DNA of 55,518 nt from Rhodocyclaceae bacterium (GTDB taxonomy: Bacteria > Pseudomonadota > Gammaproteobacteria > Burkholderiales > Rhodocyclaceae). Location of the stretch: contig JAGRFQ010000078.1 in NCBI GenBank assembly GCA_020445945.1, forward strand, positions 4,480 through 59,997, given 5' to 3'. The translations under genes and the position numbers were made by a program. A model generated the notes under the pieces. The model worked only from the letters and a program-made list of their open reading frames with translations. It did not search any database and was not told where the DNA came from. How positions within the stretch are numbered: position 1 is the first letter of the stretch; the number at the start of each line of letters is the position of its first letter. This document shows, in pieces, positions 1 through 8,190 of the stretch.

Positions 1-1
1 A

Positions 2-364
2 CTTGCAGCCGCAGACGACGCCACGGCGGTGCCCGCCTGGGAGGACGGCGGCCGCCTCGACAGCCGCGAGCAGCGCCGCGGCGTGCGCGCGCGCTTCGCC
101 GCCCACCCGCCGGTGCGGCTGGTGGTCGCGGTCGACGCCCGCCAGACCCCGGATCGCGGCAGCCTCGGCCTCATCGCCGAGCTCGCCGACCACGCGCAGG
201 CGACCCGCGTCTGGCTGGCCGGCATCGATGCCGCGGCGGAGCAGGCCGGCCGGCTGCGCCAGTGGCGCGAGGGCCTGGCCGGCATCGGCCTGGGCGAGGC
301 GGCGGTGCTGGTGGATGCGCGGGCCGCATGGGTCTGGCTGGAACGGGGGGACGAGGTCCGATGA
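2..364 (+). CDS. DUF2868-family protein, C-terminal part (5' truncated)
   Basis: The reading frame is open from the window edge and ends with TGA, giving about 120 C-terminal residues. The visible part has a RLVVAVDARQTPDRG strand-turn and a Trp-rich end (AAWVWLERGDEVR). These fit the C-terminal domain of DUF2868 proteins, which are encoded next to DUF3482 GTPases in many beta- and gammaproteobacteria. The stop overlaps the start of the next gene (ATGA), so the two are translationally coupled. DUF2868 proteins are described as membrane proteins; the membrane segments would lie upstream of this window. Biochemical function is unknown. The family call rests on the partner gene as much as on this fragment. 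Confidence 0.7.
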   Translation, partial: LAAADDATAVPAWEDGGRLDSREQRRGVRARFAAHPPVRLVVAVDARQTPDRGSLGLIAELADHAQATRVWLAGIDAAAEQAGRLRQWREGLAGIGLGEAAVLVDARAAWVWLERGDEVR

Positions 365-1740
365 ACGACATCCTGCGCGTGGCCGTCGTGGGCCACACCA
401 ACACCGGCAAGACCTCGCTGCTGCGCACCTTGCTGCGCGACACCCGCTTTGGCGAGGTCTCCAGCCGCCCGAGCACCACCCGCCACGTCGAGGGCGCGCG
501 GCTGCTGGCCGACGGCGCCAGCGTGGCGCAGCTGTTCGACACCCCGGGCATGGAAGACGCCATCGCGCTGCTCGACTACCTCGACACGCTGGCCCCGCCA
601 GCCGAACGCATCGACGGACCGGAGCGCATCGCACGCTTCCTGCAAAGCCCCGAAGCGGTCGGCCGTTTCGAGCAGGAAGCCAAGGTCTTGCGCCAGCTCA
701 GCAACAGCGACGCCGGCTTTTACGTGATCGACGCGCGCGATCCGGTGCTCCCCAAACATCGCGACGAACTCACCCTGCTCGCCGCCTGTGCCCATCCGAT
801 CCTGCCAGTGCTCAATTTCATGCACCAGCCAGAGACCCAAGAAGCGGCATGGCGCGCGATGCTCGCCCGGGTCGGTCTCCACGCCCACATCCGCTTCGAC
901 ACCGTAGCCCCCGAAGACGGCGGCGAACGGCGGCTCTACGAGGCGCTCGCCACACTCCTGCCCGAACGACGCGGCGCGCTGGAACAGCTGATTGCCACGC
1001 GCGAACGCGACGCCGCCGAACGCCGCGTGGCGGCCGCCCGGCTGGTCGCCGAGCTGCTCATCGACACCGCCTCGGCCCGCCGTCAGGTCGCAGCCGACGA
1101 GGCGCTGCTGCGCGCCGCGATCGACCAGCTTCACGCCGACGTACGCCAGCGCGAACAGCGCTGCGTCGACGCCCTGCTCGACCTCTACGCGTTTGGCCGC
1201 AACGACGTCGCCAGCAGCCAGCTGCCCTTGCTCGACGGGCGCTGGGAAGACGACTTGTTCAGCGCCGAAGCGCTGCGCACAATGGGCATCACGGTCGGCA
1301 AAGGCGCGGCCGCCGGCGCCGCGGCGGGGGTGGGGATCGATCTCATCACCGGGGGGCTCACCCTCGGTGCCGCGGCCGCACTCGGCGCGCTCATTGGCGG
1401 CACATGGCAGAGCGTCAGCCAGTACGGCGACCGCCTGCTCGGGAAATTGTCGGGGGTGCGCGAACTGACCGTCGACGACGCCATCATCCGCGTCCTGGCG
1501 GCGCGCCAACAGGCCTTGCTGCACGCCCTCACCGGGCGCGGTCACGCCGCGATCACGCCCATCGAGCTGGTCGACCCCGGCCTCAAACGCTGGCGCGAAG
1601 GGCCCCTCCCCGCAGCGCTTGACGAGGCCCGCGCGCATCCGGAATGGAGCGGCCTCACCGGCCGCCCGGACGACGCCTCAAGCGACCGTCAAGCCGCCAT
1701 CCTCGCCCTGGTCGAGCAGTTTCAGGCAGACGCGGCCTAG
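361..1740 (+). CDS. DUF3482 domain GTPase (Era-like G domain)
   Basis: This is a 459-residue protein starting at the ATG that overlaps the upstream stop. An upstream in-frame ATG at 262 would run into the previous gene and is rejected. The N-terminal G domain (about residues 1-180) has the P-loop GHTNTGKTS at about residue 10 and a DTPG switch-II motif at about 60. The usual NKxD is replaced by a VLNF segment, a known variation in this branch of TRAFAC GTPases. The C-terminal half is the DUF3482 region. It contains a long Gly/Ala-rich stretch near residues 315-350 that looks like a glycine-zipper membrane-inserting segment. With the DUF2868 partner it probably forms a membrane-associated GTPase pair. 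The process it serves is unknown. Confidence 0.88.
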   Translation: MNDILRVAVVGHTNTGKTSLLRTLLRDTRFGEVSSRPSTTRHVEGARLLADGASVAQLFDTPGMEDAIALLDYLDTLAPPAERIDGPERIARFLQSPEAVGRFEQEAKVLRQLSNSDAGFYVIDARDPVLPKHRDELTLLAACAHPILPVLNFMHQPETQEAAWRAMLARVGLHAHIRFDTVAPEDGGERRLYEALATLLPERRGALEQLIATRERDAAERRVAAARLVAELLIDTASARRQVAADEALLRAAIDQLHADVRQREQRCVDALLDLYAFGRNDVASSQLPLLDGRWEDDLFSAEALRTMGITVGKGAAAGAAAGVGIDLITGGLTLGAAAALGALIGGTWQSVSQYGDRLLGKLSGVRELTVDDAIIRVLAARQQALLHALTGRGHAAITPIELVDPGLKRWREGPLPAALDEARAHPEWSGLTGRPDDASSDRQAAILALVEQFQADAA

Positions 1741-1741
1741 C

Positions 1742-2203
1742 TTACTTGGCCAGACAAATGCACGCGGGCGGGTTGGCCGAGTAGTAGAAACAGGTGTAGT
1801 CGGGGTAGTTCGGGCTGTACGGAATCGGCGGCAAGGGGCCGTTGGGGCCATAGGTGGCGCAGTACAGCGTGCTGCGCGGCATCGCCCCGCTAAGGGCTTT
1901 GGCGGCCGGCGCGGGCGGCGCCGCGCACAGTTCGAGCTTTAGCGCGCGGGCCGATTCGGCGCAACTGCCGGCCGCACCGGGCGCCTGGTCGCACATGTAG
2001 CAGCGCTGGGTCACCTGCCCGTCGGCGCCGATGGTCACGTACTCGCCACTGCGCATCAGCGCCACGCCGCCGCCGTGCCCGCCCGCGCCAAAATACGCGT
2101 CGCCGGACGGCCCCGACTTCTCCGGCATCGATTGACATCCGGCAAGCGACAAAGCCGCCACTGCCAGCGCACCAAGCACTGCCCTGCTCCGAACTGACCG
2201 CAT
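1742..2203 (-). CDS. Small cysteine- and tyrosine-rich lipoprotein, unknown function
   Basis: This is a 153-residue protein. The start is set by the Shine-Dalgarno GGAGG seven bases before ATG 2203; the ORF extends further upstream but without initiation signals. The N-terminus is a lipoprotein signal peptide ending in LSLAGC, so the mature protein is lipid-anchored at about Cys22. After a Gly-rich stretch come RCYMCDQ, a Pro/Tyr-rich part and a C-terminal TCFYY...ACICLAK. The paired cysteines suggest disulfides in the periplasm. The stop lies directly against the convergent GTPase gene. No domain is recognised. It sits just downstream of the FecR-barrel gene on the same strand (about 50 bases) and may be cotranscribed with it. 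Confidence 0.72.
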   Translation of the reverse strand: MRSVRSRAVLGALAVAALSLAGCQSMPEKSGPSGDAYFGAGGHGGGVALMRSGEYVTIGADGQVTQRCYMCDQAPGAAGSCAESARALKLELCAAPPAPAAKALSGAMPRSTLYCATYGPNGPLPPIPYSPNYPDYTCFYYSANPPACICLAK

Positions 2204-2250
2204 CCGAACACCTCCGTTTATTGTTGTTCGGGCGTACGTCCGCACGCCCG

Positions 2251-5200
2251 TCAGAACGCCACCCGCGCCGACACGAACACCGCACGCTCGGGATACCACA
2301 ACGGCGTGCGTGGATCTTCGGACAACAAATCGGTGTCCTGGATCAGCGCCCGCTGGTCGAACAGATTACGCACCTCCAGCCCCAGCCGCCACGCGCCGCC
2401 CGGCACGGCGTAAGCCACCCGCGCGTTGGCCATCCAGAACCCGGCATGCGCCCGCGTCAACGCCGACGGCGACAGGTTGACCACGTCCTGACGCACCTTC
2501 AGCGCTTCAAGCAGCACCTGCCAGTTCGGCGGCAGCTGCACGAACAGGCGCAGCGGCAGGGTTTCGGTGCGCAGTTGCACCGGGCGGTCGAAACCGCCGG
2601 ACAGTGGCACCCGATGCAGGCCGAGGGACTCGTAGTGCCAAGCGATCTCGGCACCGACGCGCGAACTCAGCGCGGTATTGAAGAACAGGTGATGGCGCCG
2701 CTCGTTCCAGCGGCGCAGGCAATCCACGCCGCACAGCGCGTTGGGCACGTCGAGCTTGCGCAGCGACCACGCGCCACCAACGCGCATCCCGCCGCCGAGC
2801 GGGCGATCGAAGCCCAGCGCGAGGCGCCTGTAACGCGTGCCGGCGGGGTCGTCGAAACGGTTGTCGAAGCCGCCGAAACGCGTTGGCGCGATGCTCTGCT
2901 TGCCGACGCTGTCGAGCGACACGCCCTGAATCAGCGCCGCGCGCCACGTCGTGCCGGCGCCATCTACCGTCGCGCCGAGACTCGGCAGCAGGCGCTCGGT
3001 GTGCCGCGCATCGAGCTGCTCGACCAGCGCGGACGGCGGCGGCGTGCGGCGTACGCCGGTCTGGGTGTAATCGACGTAATCGAGCCCGCTGTCGATCTTC
3101 AGCCCCGGCTGTGCGCGCCACGCCAGACGGCCGAAAAGGCTGTGCTGGCGTGTATCCATGCGAAAACTGCGCGGCGTGGTGGTGGTAAAGGTGGTGGTCG
3201 CCGGCGGGGGGAAGAAATTGGTCACCGTGAGCGCGGTGTTCTCGGTCTGCGTGCCTGCATCCACGCCACGCAGCACCGTCATCCCCAGCGTGTAGCGGGT
3301 GCGCTCTCCGGCCCCATCGAGACGCAGCGCCAGCTCGCGTCGCGCGATGTCGGTTTCGGTCGAAATCGCGGTATTGCCGGCCACGAAGGGAAAGCTCACC
3401 GACAGGGTATCGGTCGTCGCATCGACCGTCCGCCCGCTCTCCGAGCCAAGCACGGCGACCAGCGAAGTGGTGGCCGACGGCGCCGTGTGCAGGCCAACGC
3501 GCACCACGTCGCTGCGCTCACGCGCAATCGCGCTGTCCACATTGGTGAAGAAGCTCTGGGTGATGTCGCGGGTAACGAAATCCTTGTGCTGCATGTCGGC
3601 GAACACACGCATCGCGTCGCTCAACTGCAGACGGAATTCGCCGCGCGTGGCACTGAGGTCGACATCACCGTCGGGCTGAAAGCCATCGCTGCGATAGTCG
3701 AAATGCCCCACCGCAGCCTGTGCCCGCTCGGTCTGCGTCGAAGCCATCACGCTGGTCCCCCAGGTCTCCTGCGTGCCTGCAATCGCACTGGCCGCAAAGT
3801 GGCTCGTGCGGGGTTCGAACAGCGCCGCCGTCTCGTCCAGCGACAAGACCCGCGGGCCATTCAGAATGGGTGGCGCAGACAGCAGATCCTGCGGCGCCAC
3901 CGGCGACTGACCAAGCGCGCCAAACACGAAGCGCTGGAACTGTTCGCTGACGCGCGCGGCCTCCAGCCGGCGGTCGTCGCCGTAGGCTTGCGCCATCGCC
4001 TCGTGCGCCGCCGCACCGGCACCGTCGTCCTCCACCGCATCCGCGGCCACGCGCGTCAGGGCATGGTCGAAACCGGCGCGCTGATAGGCCGAGGCGAGTG
4101 CCGCACCGCGCGCGGCGCGGTCGATGTCGAGCAGCGCCGAGGCACGCAGATTGAGCCGCGCCTCGTTGCGCGCGAGCGCCTGCTCGCCATCGTCGATGGC
4201 ACCAAGCACATCACCGGCCAACAGCCGTCGCTGGGCGCTGAAAAACCACGCGGTGGGCGATGCCGGCGCAATCTCGCGCGCCAGCTGGAGCTGCGTGGCG
4301 GCGCGTGCGTCACGCGCCTCGCCCATGTAGGCACGGCCAAGCGTGGCGCGGTATTCGCCATTCGAAGGATCGAGCAACACCGCCAGTTCAAGGTCGCGCC
4401 GCCCGGCAGCCAGCCGACCTTGCCGAATCTGCGTCAGACCATGCGCAAAGCGCGCCAGTGGATCAGCCGGATCGGCCTCGATTGCCGCCGAGAGCTCACC
4501 GGCCGCCAGCGTCAGATCGCCGGCCAGCAGGTGGGCAAAACCGAGCATCGCGCGCGCACGCAGCGTGCCCTCATCGAGCGTCAGCGCGTGCTGCGCAAAG
4601 CGGCGGGCATCGGCAAGCTGCGACAAACTCAGCGCCAGTTCGGCGCGGCGCGCCCAGGCAACCGGGTTTTCCGGCGCCCGAAGCGTCGCCTCGGCCGCCG
4701 CCGCCAGCGCACCGTCGAGAGCGCCCCGCGATTGCAGCGCATAGCTGTTTGCGAGGTGTGCCGCCGCATCGCCCGCATCCAGCGCCAGCGCGCGCGCGGC
4801 CAGCGTGGCGGCGCGTTCCGGGGCATTGTTGGCCACAGCAATCGCCGCGCGTACGGCCACGCCGGGGGCCGCAGCGTCGCCGAGCGCATCGACCAGCGCA
4901 AGGGCCTGATCGACGCGGCCCAGCGCGAGGAGCAAGTTGGCGCGGTAGGCGCGCACCACCGGATCATCCATCTCGCCGACCTGCGCCAGCGCCTCGGCAT
5001 AGCGCGCGCGCAGGGCCAGGCGCCGCGCCTCGATTACGTTAGGCGGCAGTACGCCACCATCGGTCAGCCGCGCCGGCCACACCAGCACCGGATAATGGAT
5101 CGCCCACTGGACGGCGTCGAGCGGACGCACGTCGATGCGGCGTGGCGCCTGACCGGCACTGACCGCGACGCTCTCACCCGCGCGCAACACCTGCTCGCCC

Positions 5201-5715
5201 GCCGCGTTGCTGGCCCGCACCCGTCCCTCGGCAACCACCACACGACCTTCGCCAGCATGCGCGGCCACGGTGAACTCAGTCCCCTCGACCAGCGCGTTGA
5301 CCACCGGCGAGATCACTTCCACACGTTTTTTGAGGCGGCTGATGAAATGCGCGATCCCCTCGCGCAAGCCGAGCGCGGCATCGCCCGCCTTGGGCGGCGC
5401 CGCAACCTGCAAGGTGGTGAGCTGGTCGAGGCGTGTCAGCACGTCGCCTGCGAACACCACCGCGGCACGCCCCTGAGCGCGCACGGTGACCACGTCACCC
5501 GGGCACAGCGCCCGCCCCACCGCAACGGGGTGCCACGCGCCCTGCCCGCCGACGCTGAGGTCAACCTGCCCCTGCAGCGAGACGACACGGGCCACCGGAT
5601 CGGTACAGGATTCCGCTGCCGAGAGGGGCGTCGAGAGGAGCACGCAGGAAAGCGCGCAGGCAAGCGCAGCCAGACGCCGCGGGAGATATGACGGAGAGAA
5701 TACGGCGCGAAGCAT
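2251..5715 (-). CDS. FecR-domain / TPR / outer-membrane beta-barrel fusion protein
   Basis: This 1154-residue exported protein starts at ATG 5715. A signal peptide ends near PLSAAES (about residue 34). A FecR-type domain follows (about residues 40-180), with VARVVSLQGQVDL, a Cys-Pro-Gly-Asp turn and VNALVEGTEFTV. Residues about 240-600 are Ala/Leu-rich helical repeats of TPR type. From about residue 640 to the end there are alternating beta-strands and an aromatic C-terminal strand ending in Phe (FVSARVAF), the hallmark of an outer-membrane barrel recognised by BAM. The layout suggests an outer-membrane protein with a periplasmic sensor and scaffold part. Genes of this type are often found beside CHASE2 cyclases, as here (next on the same strand after one small ORF). 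Ligand and cargo are unknown. Confidence 0.85.
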   Translation of the reverse strand: MLRAVFSPSYLPRRLAALACALSCVLLSTPLSAAESCTDPVARVVSLQGQVDLSVGGQGAWHPVAVGRALCPGDVVTVRAQGRAAVVFAGDVLTRLDQLTTLQVAAPPKAGDAALGLREGIAHFISRLKKRVEVISPVVNALVEGTEFTVAAHAGEGRVVVAEGRVRASNAAGEQVLRAGESVAVSAGQAPRRIDVRPLDAVQWAIHYPVLVWPARLTDGGVLPPNVIEARRLALRARYAEALAQVGEMDDPVVRAYRANLLLALGRVDQALALVDALGDAAAPGVAVRAAIAVANNAPERAATLAARALALDAGDAAAHLANSYALQSRGALDGALAAAAEATLRAPENPVAWARRAELALSLSQLADARRFAQHALTLDEGTLRARAMLGFAHLLAGDLTLAAGELSAAIEADPADPLARFAHGLTQIRQGRLAAGRRDLELAVLLDPSNGEYRATLGRAYMGEARDARAATQLQLAREIAPASPTAWFFSAQRRLLAGDVLGAIDDGEQALARNEARLNLRASALLDIDRAARGAALASAYQRAGFDHALTRVAADAVEDDGAGAAAHEAMAQAYGDDRRLEAARVSEQFQRFVFGALGQSPVAPQDLLSAPPILNGPRVLSLDETAALFEPRTSHFAASAIAGTQETWGTSVMASTQTERAQAAVGHFDYRSDGFQPDGDVDLSATRGEFRLQLSDAMRVFADMQHKDFVTRDITQSFFTNVDSAIARERSDVVRVGLHTAPSATTSLVAVLGSESGRTVDATTDTLSVSFPFVAGNTAISTETDIARRELALRLDGAGERTRYTLGMTVLRGVDAGTQTENTALTVTNFFPPPATTTFTTTTPRSFRMDTRQHSLFGRLAWRAQPGLKIDSGLDYVDYTQTGVRRTPPPSALVEQLDARHTERLLPSLGATVDGAGTTWRAALIQGVSLDSVGKQSIAPTRFGGFDNRFDDPAGTRYRRLALGFDRPLGGGMRVGGAWSLRKLDVPNALCGVDCLRRWNERRHHLFFNTALSSRVGAEIAWHYESLGLHRVPLSGGFDRPVQLRTETLPLRLFVQLPPNWQVLLEALKVRQDVVNLSPSALTRAHAGFWMANARVAYAVPGGAWRLGLEVRNLFDQRALIQDTDLLSEDPRTPLWYPERAVFVSARVAF

Positions 5716-5747
5716 TCAGGGCGGTGTCATGGTTAAAAACACCGGCC

Positions 5748-5776
5748 ATCATAGATGACACACCCCGGCACGACAA
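5748..5776 (-). promoter_or_regulatory. Candidate sigma-70 promoter for the FecR-barrel gene
   Basis: On the minus strand there is TTGTCG, a 17-base spacer and TATGAT. Transcription would start near 5741, about 25 bases before the ATG. The spacer contains GTGTGTCATC. I see no convincing full Crp-type palindrome here. Confidence 0.5.
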
Positions 5777-5849
5777 CGGCGTCAGCCTCGCCACCACCCG
5801 TTTCGGGCCGGCCTCAACGCAGGCACATCGGCGCGCTCAGACAAACCGC

Positions 5850-6053
5850 TCAGGCGAACAATTCGTCGAGCGACACATCATCGGCGCGGAGCAGATCGAG
5901 CCACCGCGCGGCGGGATCGGGGCGTGGCGCGGATTCCATGACCGGCGGGGCAACGCCAAGCCAAGGCCGCGCCCGCATCGCGCCGGCATCGATCTCGATC
6001 ACTCGATGCACCGGCAGGCGGCGCAGCGTATATACGCTGGGATGAGGCGACAT
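5850..6053 (-). CDS. Small conserved-looking protein (67 aa), unknown function
   Basis: The start chosen is ATG 6053, with GGAG six bases upstream; a longer reading from 6119 lacks such a signal. The protein begins MSPHPSVYTLRRLP and ends in an acidic, amphipathic WLDLLRADDVSLDELFA. It has no signal peptide, membrane segment or cysteine. It lies between the cyclase gene (stop at 6175) and the FecR-barrel gene on the same strand, so it may belong to that module. It could still be a spurious ORF in GC-rich DNA. The good ribosome site and the reasonable amino-acid composition are the reasons to keep it. Confidence 0.45.
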   Translation of the reverse strand: MSPHPSVYTLRRLPVHRVIEIDAGAMRARPWLGVAPPVMESAPRPDPAARWLDLLRADDVSLDELFA

Positions 6054-6174
6054 CGCGAGCTCCGGTCGTTTTGACCGTGCCAAGTATCCCGCACGCCGGC
6101 AATCGTAAAAATGGCGCACGCCGCGCCGGGGATGTGACGCAGTTCATTGCGTGACACGCCGCAGCCAGCCGGGC

Positions 6175-8142
6175 TCAATGCGCCCCAAGCACGACCAGAC
6201 CGTCCTCTGGCAGGTGCGGCGCCGCGCACAGTCCGGCATAGAAACGGGCCGGGCCGTGATCCGGGGCACGCGCCAGAATGTCGTCGAAAGCGGCCTGCGC
6301 ACCTGCCGCGTCGCCGCCGGAAAAACGCTGGAGCGCGGTGGCGAAACGCGATCTGACATCGTCCTGGCAGATCTTCGGGTCGAGCGCGAGCAAGGCCAGC
6401 GCATCGCGCTTTCCCTTGAGGCGAAAGCGCCCGACCTGGCAGGCCGGGACGTCGGCGACGTGCGCCATCACGGCCTCCGATGCAAGCAGCGTCAGCCCCA
6501 GCGGCTTGCAGGCATTCTGAATGCGGCTGGCAGTGTTGACGACATCGCCGATGGGGCGGATCTCGGTGCGCTCGCCGGCGCCGACCTCGCCGAAAAACAC
6601 CTCGCCCAGATGCAGGCCGAAGCGGGTCGGCAAGGCTCCCTCGCGTGCACCGCCGTTCATGCACGCATCGAGCGCGCGCGCTGCGCTCAGTGCGCGCACG
6701 CATGCATCGACGGTGTCTGCCCCGACGACCCACAGCGACATGATCGAATCGCCGACGATGTCGGTGGCGTCGCCGCCGTGCGCCTCGACAATCGGCAGAA
6801 AGTGTTCCAGGTAGCGGTTGAGCATGTCGCGTGCGCGCTCCGGCGAACACCCCTCGGCCAGCGTGGTATAGGCTGCAATATCGCTGCACAGGCACACCGC
6901 GCGCACCACGCGACCGTCGCGCCGGGCCTCGAGTCCGCCCGCCAGCCGCGCCAGCGGGCCGGCGTCGCGGTCGATGCCCAGCAGGCGTTGCAGCCGGCGG
7001 TGCCGCGCGCGCGCCTGACGGTATTTGAGCGCCACGGCCAGCGCGCTCACCAGCAGCGGCGCCACAAGCAACGGAAACACGACCGGCAGCCAGACAAAAT
7101 CGACCGCAAAACTGCGCAGTGCAAAGAGCCCGTAGGCCAACACCAGTACGGCACTCAGCACGCAGGCCACGCTGGTTCGCGCGACCGCCCACAACACCGC
7201 GAGCAGCCCGCTCCAGGCAAGCACCAGCACCAGCGCGGGCGCCCCCTCGAGGCGGTGCAGCGAACTGCCGTCGATGAGGTTGGCGAGCGCCGTGGCGGCC
7301 AGTTCGACCCCGCTGATGTCGACGCCATCGGCGCTGGTGTACGGCGTGCGGTAGGCGTCGAACTGGAGCGACTGGTTCGGTTCGGCCAGGCCGACGAGGA
7401 CCAACCGTCCGCCAAAACGCGCGGTGGCGTCCCCGCCGTCGAGCAAGCGCAACGCCGCATCGTAAGTGATAAGCGCGATGGTGCCGAACGGCCCGTAGAG
7501 GTTCAGGCCCAGCACGTCGGCCGGCGCGCCGGGGGGCGGTGCCGCCAGCGCCGCACGCGCGTGCAATCTCACCGGCATCGACGCCTGCCCGCCCGCACCG
7601 CCCGGAAAGGCCCAGAATTCATACACGCCGTCCGGTGTTTTGGGTAGCACGAACGGTGCAGTGGCCCACGCCGCTTCGGCGAGCGCGGGCAGCGGGCGGA
7701 TCAGGCGGTCGACGCTGCCAAGCACCGCGCCGTTGCCCGCGCGCACCGGATTTCGTACCACCCGTTCAGCCAGCACGACGTTGCCGGCGCGCGCCAGCGC
7801 GGCGCTCAGCGCAGCATCTTCGGCCGGATCGCCGGGGCGCTCGAAGAGCAGATCGAAGCCGATCGCCCGCGCGCCGCTGCGGACCAAGCCGTCGACCAGG
7901 GTGGCGTGCAGCCGGCGCGGCCACAGGTCGGGCCGCGCCGGCACCCCGAGTTGCTGCGCCGAAGCAGCATCCAAGGCTACAATGACAACCTCTGGCGGCG
8001 GCGGGCGGATACCTCGAACGGCATAGAGCGCGGGGAGGCCGGCGCTGCGTTCGAGGCGCTGCAGCGGCGACAGCCACAACGCAGTCACAAGGACCAGCAC
8101 CAAAGCAATCAGCAGCACAGCGCGCAACCAGACGCGTTTCAC
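6175..8142 (-). CDS. CHASE2-domain class III nucleotide cyclase with unusual substrate residues
   Basis: This is a 655-residue membrane protein. The start is GTG 8142, preceded by GGGAG nine bases upstream; the longer frame to 8319 would cover the divergent crp-like gene. The layout is an N-terminal membrane helix (about 4-24), an extracytoplasmic CHASE2 domain (about 30-295), three membrane helices (about 302-372), a class III cyclase domain (about 410-570) and a short TPR-like tail. Both metal aspartates are present (Asp421 in CSDIAAYT, Asp465 in VGDSIM), as are the transition-state Asn536 and Arg540 (VVNTASR). By ungapped comparison, the base-recognition Lys is Asp461 and the usual Asp/Thr is Arg529. 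The nucleotide preference is therefore uncertain. The neighbouring Crp-type regulator is the likely receiver of its product. Confidence 0.88.
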   Translation of the reverse strand: MKRVWLRAVLLIALVLVLVTALWLSPLQRLERSAGLPALYAVRGIRPPPPEVVIVALDAASAQQLGVPARPDLWPRRLHATLVDGLVRSGARAIGFDLLFERPGDPAEDAALSAALARAGNVVLAERVVRNPVRAGNGAVLGSVDRLIRPLPALAEAAWATAPFVLPKTPDGVYEFWAFPGGAGGQASMPVRLHARAALAAPPPGAPADVLGLNLYGPFGTIALITYDAALRLLDGGDATARFGGRLVLVGLAEPNQSLQFDAYRTPYTSADGVDISGVELAATALANLIDGSSLHRLEGAPALVLVLAWSGLLAVLWAVARTSVACVLSAVLVLAYGLFALRSFAVDFVWLPVVFPLLVAPLLVSALAVALKYRQARARHRRLQRLLGIDRDAGPLARLAGGLEARRDGRVVRAVCLCSDIAAYTTLAEGCSPERARDMLNRYLEHFLPIVEAHGGDATDIVGDSIMSLWVVGADTVDACVRALSAARALDACMNGGAREGALPTRFGLHLGEVFFGEVGAGERTEIRPIGDVVNTASRIQNACKPLGLTLLASEAVMAHVADVPACQVGRFRLKGKRDALALLALDPKICQDDVRSRFATALQRFSGGDAAGAQAAFDDILARAPDHGPARFYAGLCAAPHLPEDGLVVLGAH

Positions 8143-8190
8143 GCGATGGATCTCCCATTCGAACGGTGTTGAGATGATACAAGGCAGACG

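Noticed and set aside
3-1622. Long plus-strand ORF of 539 codons overlapping the GTPase gene
   Set aside because: It is a frame shadow: extremely Arg/Ala/Pro-rich with no motifs, whereas the 361-1740 frame has clear GTPase motifs.
2221-5691. 1156-codon ORF on the plus strand opposite the FecR-barrel gene
   Set aside because: It is antisense to a protein with signal peptide, FecR and barrel features. Its own translation is Arg/His/Gln-rich without domains, as expected in high-GC DNA.
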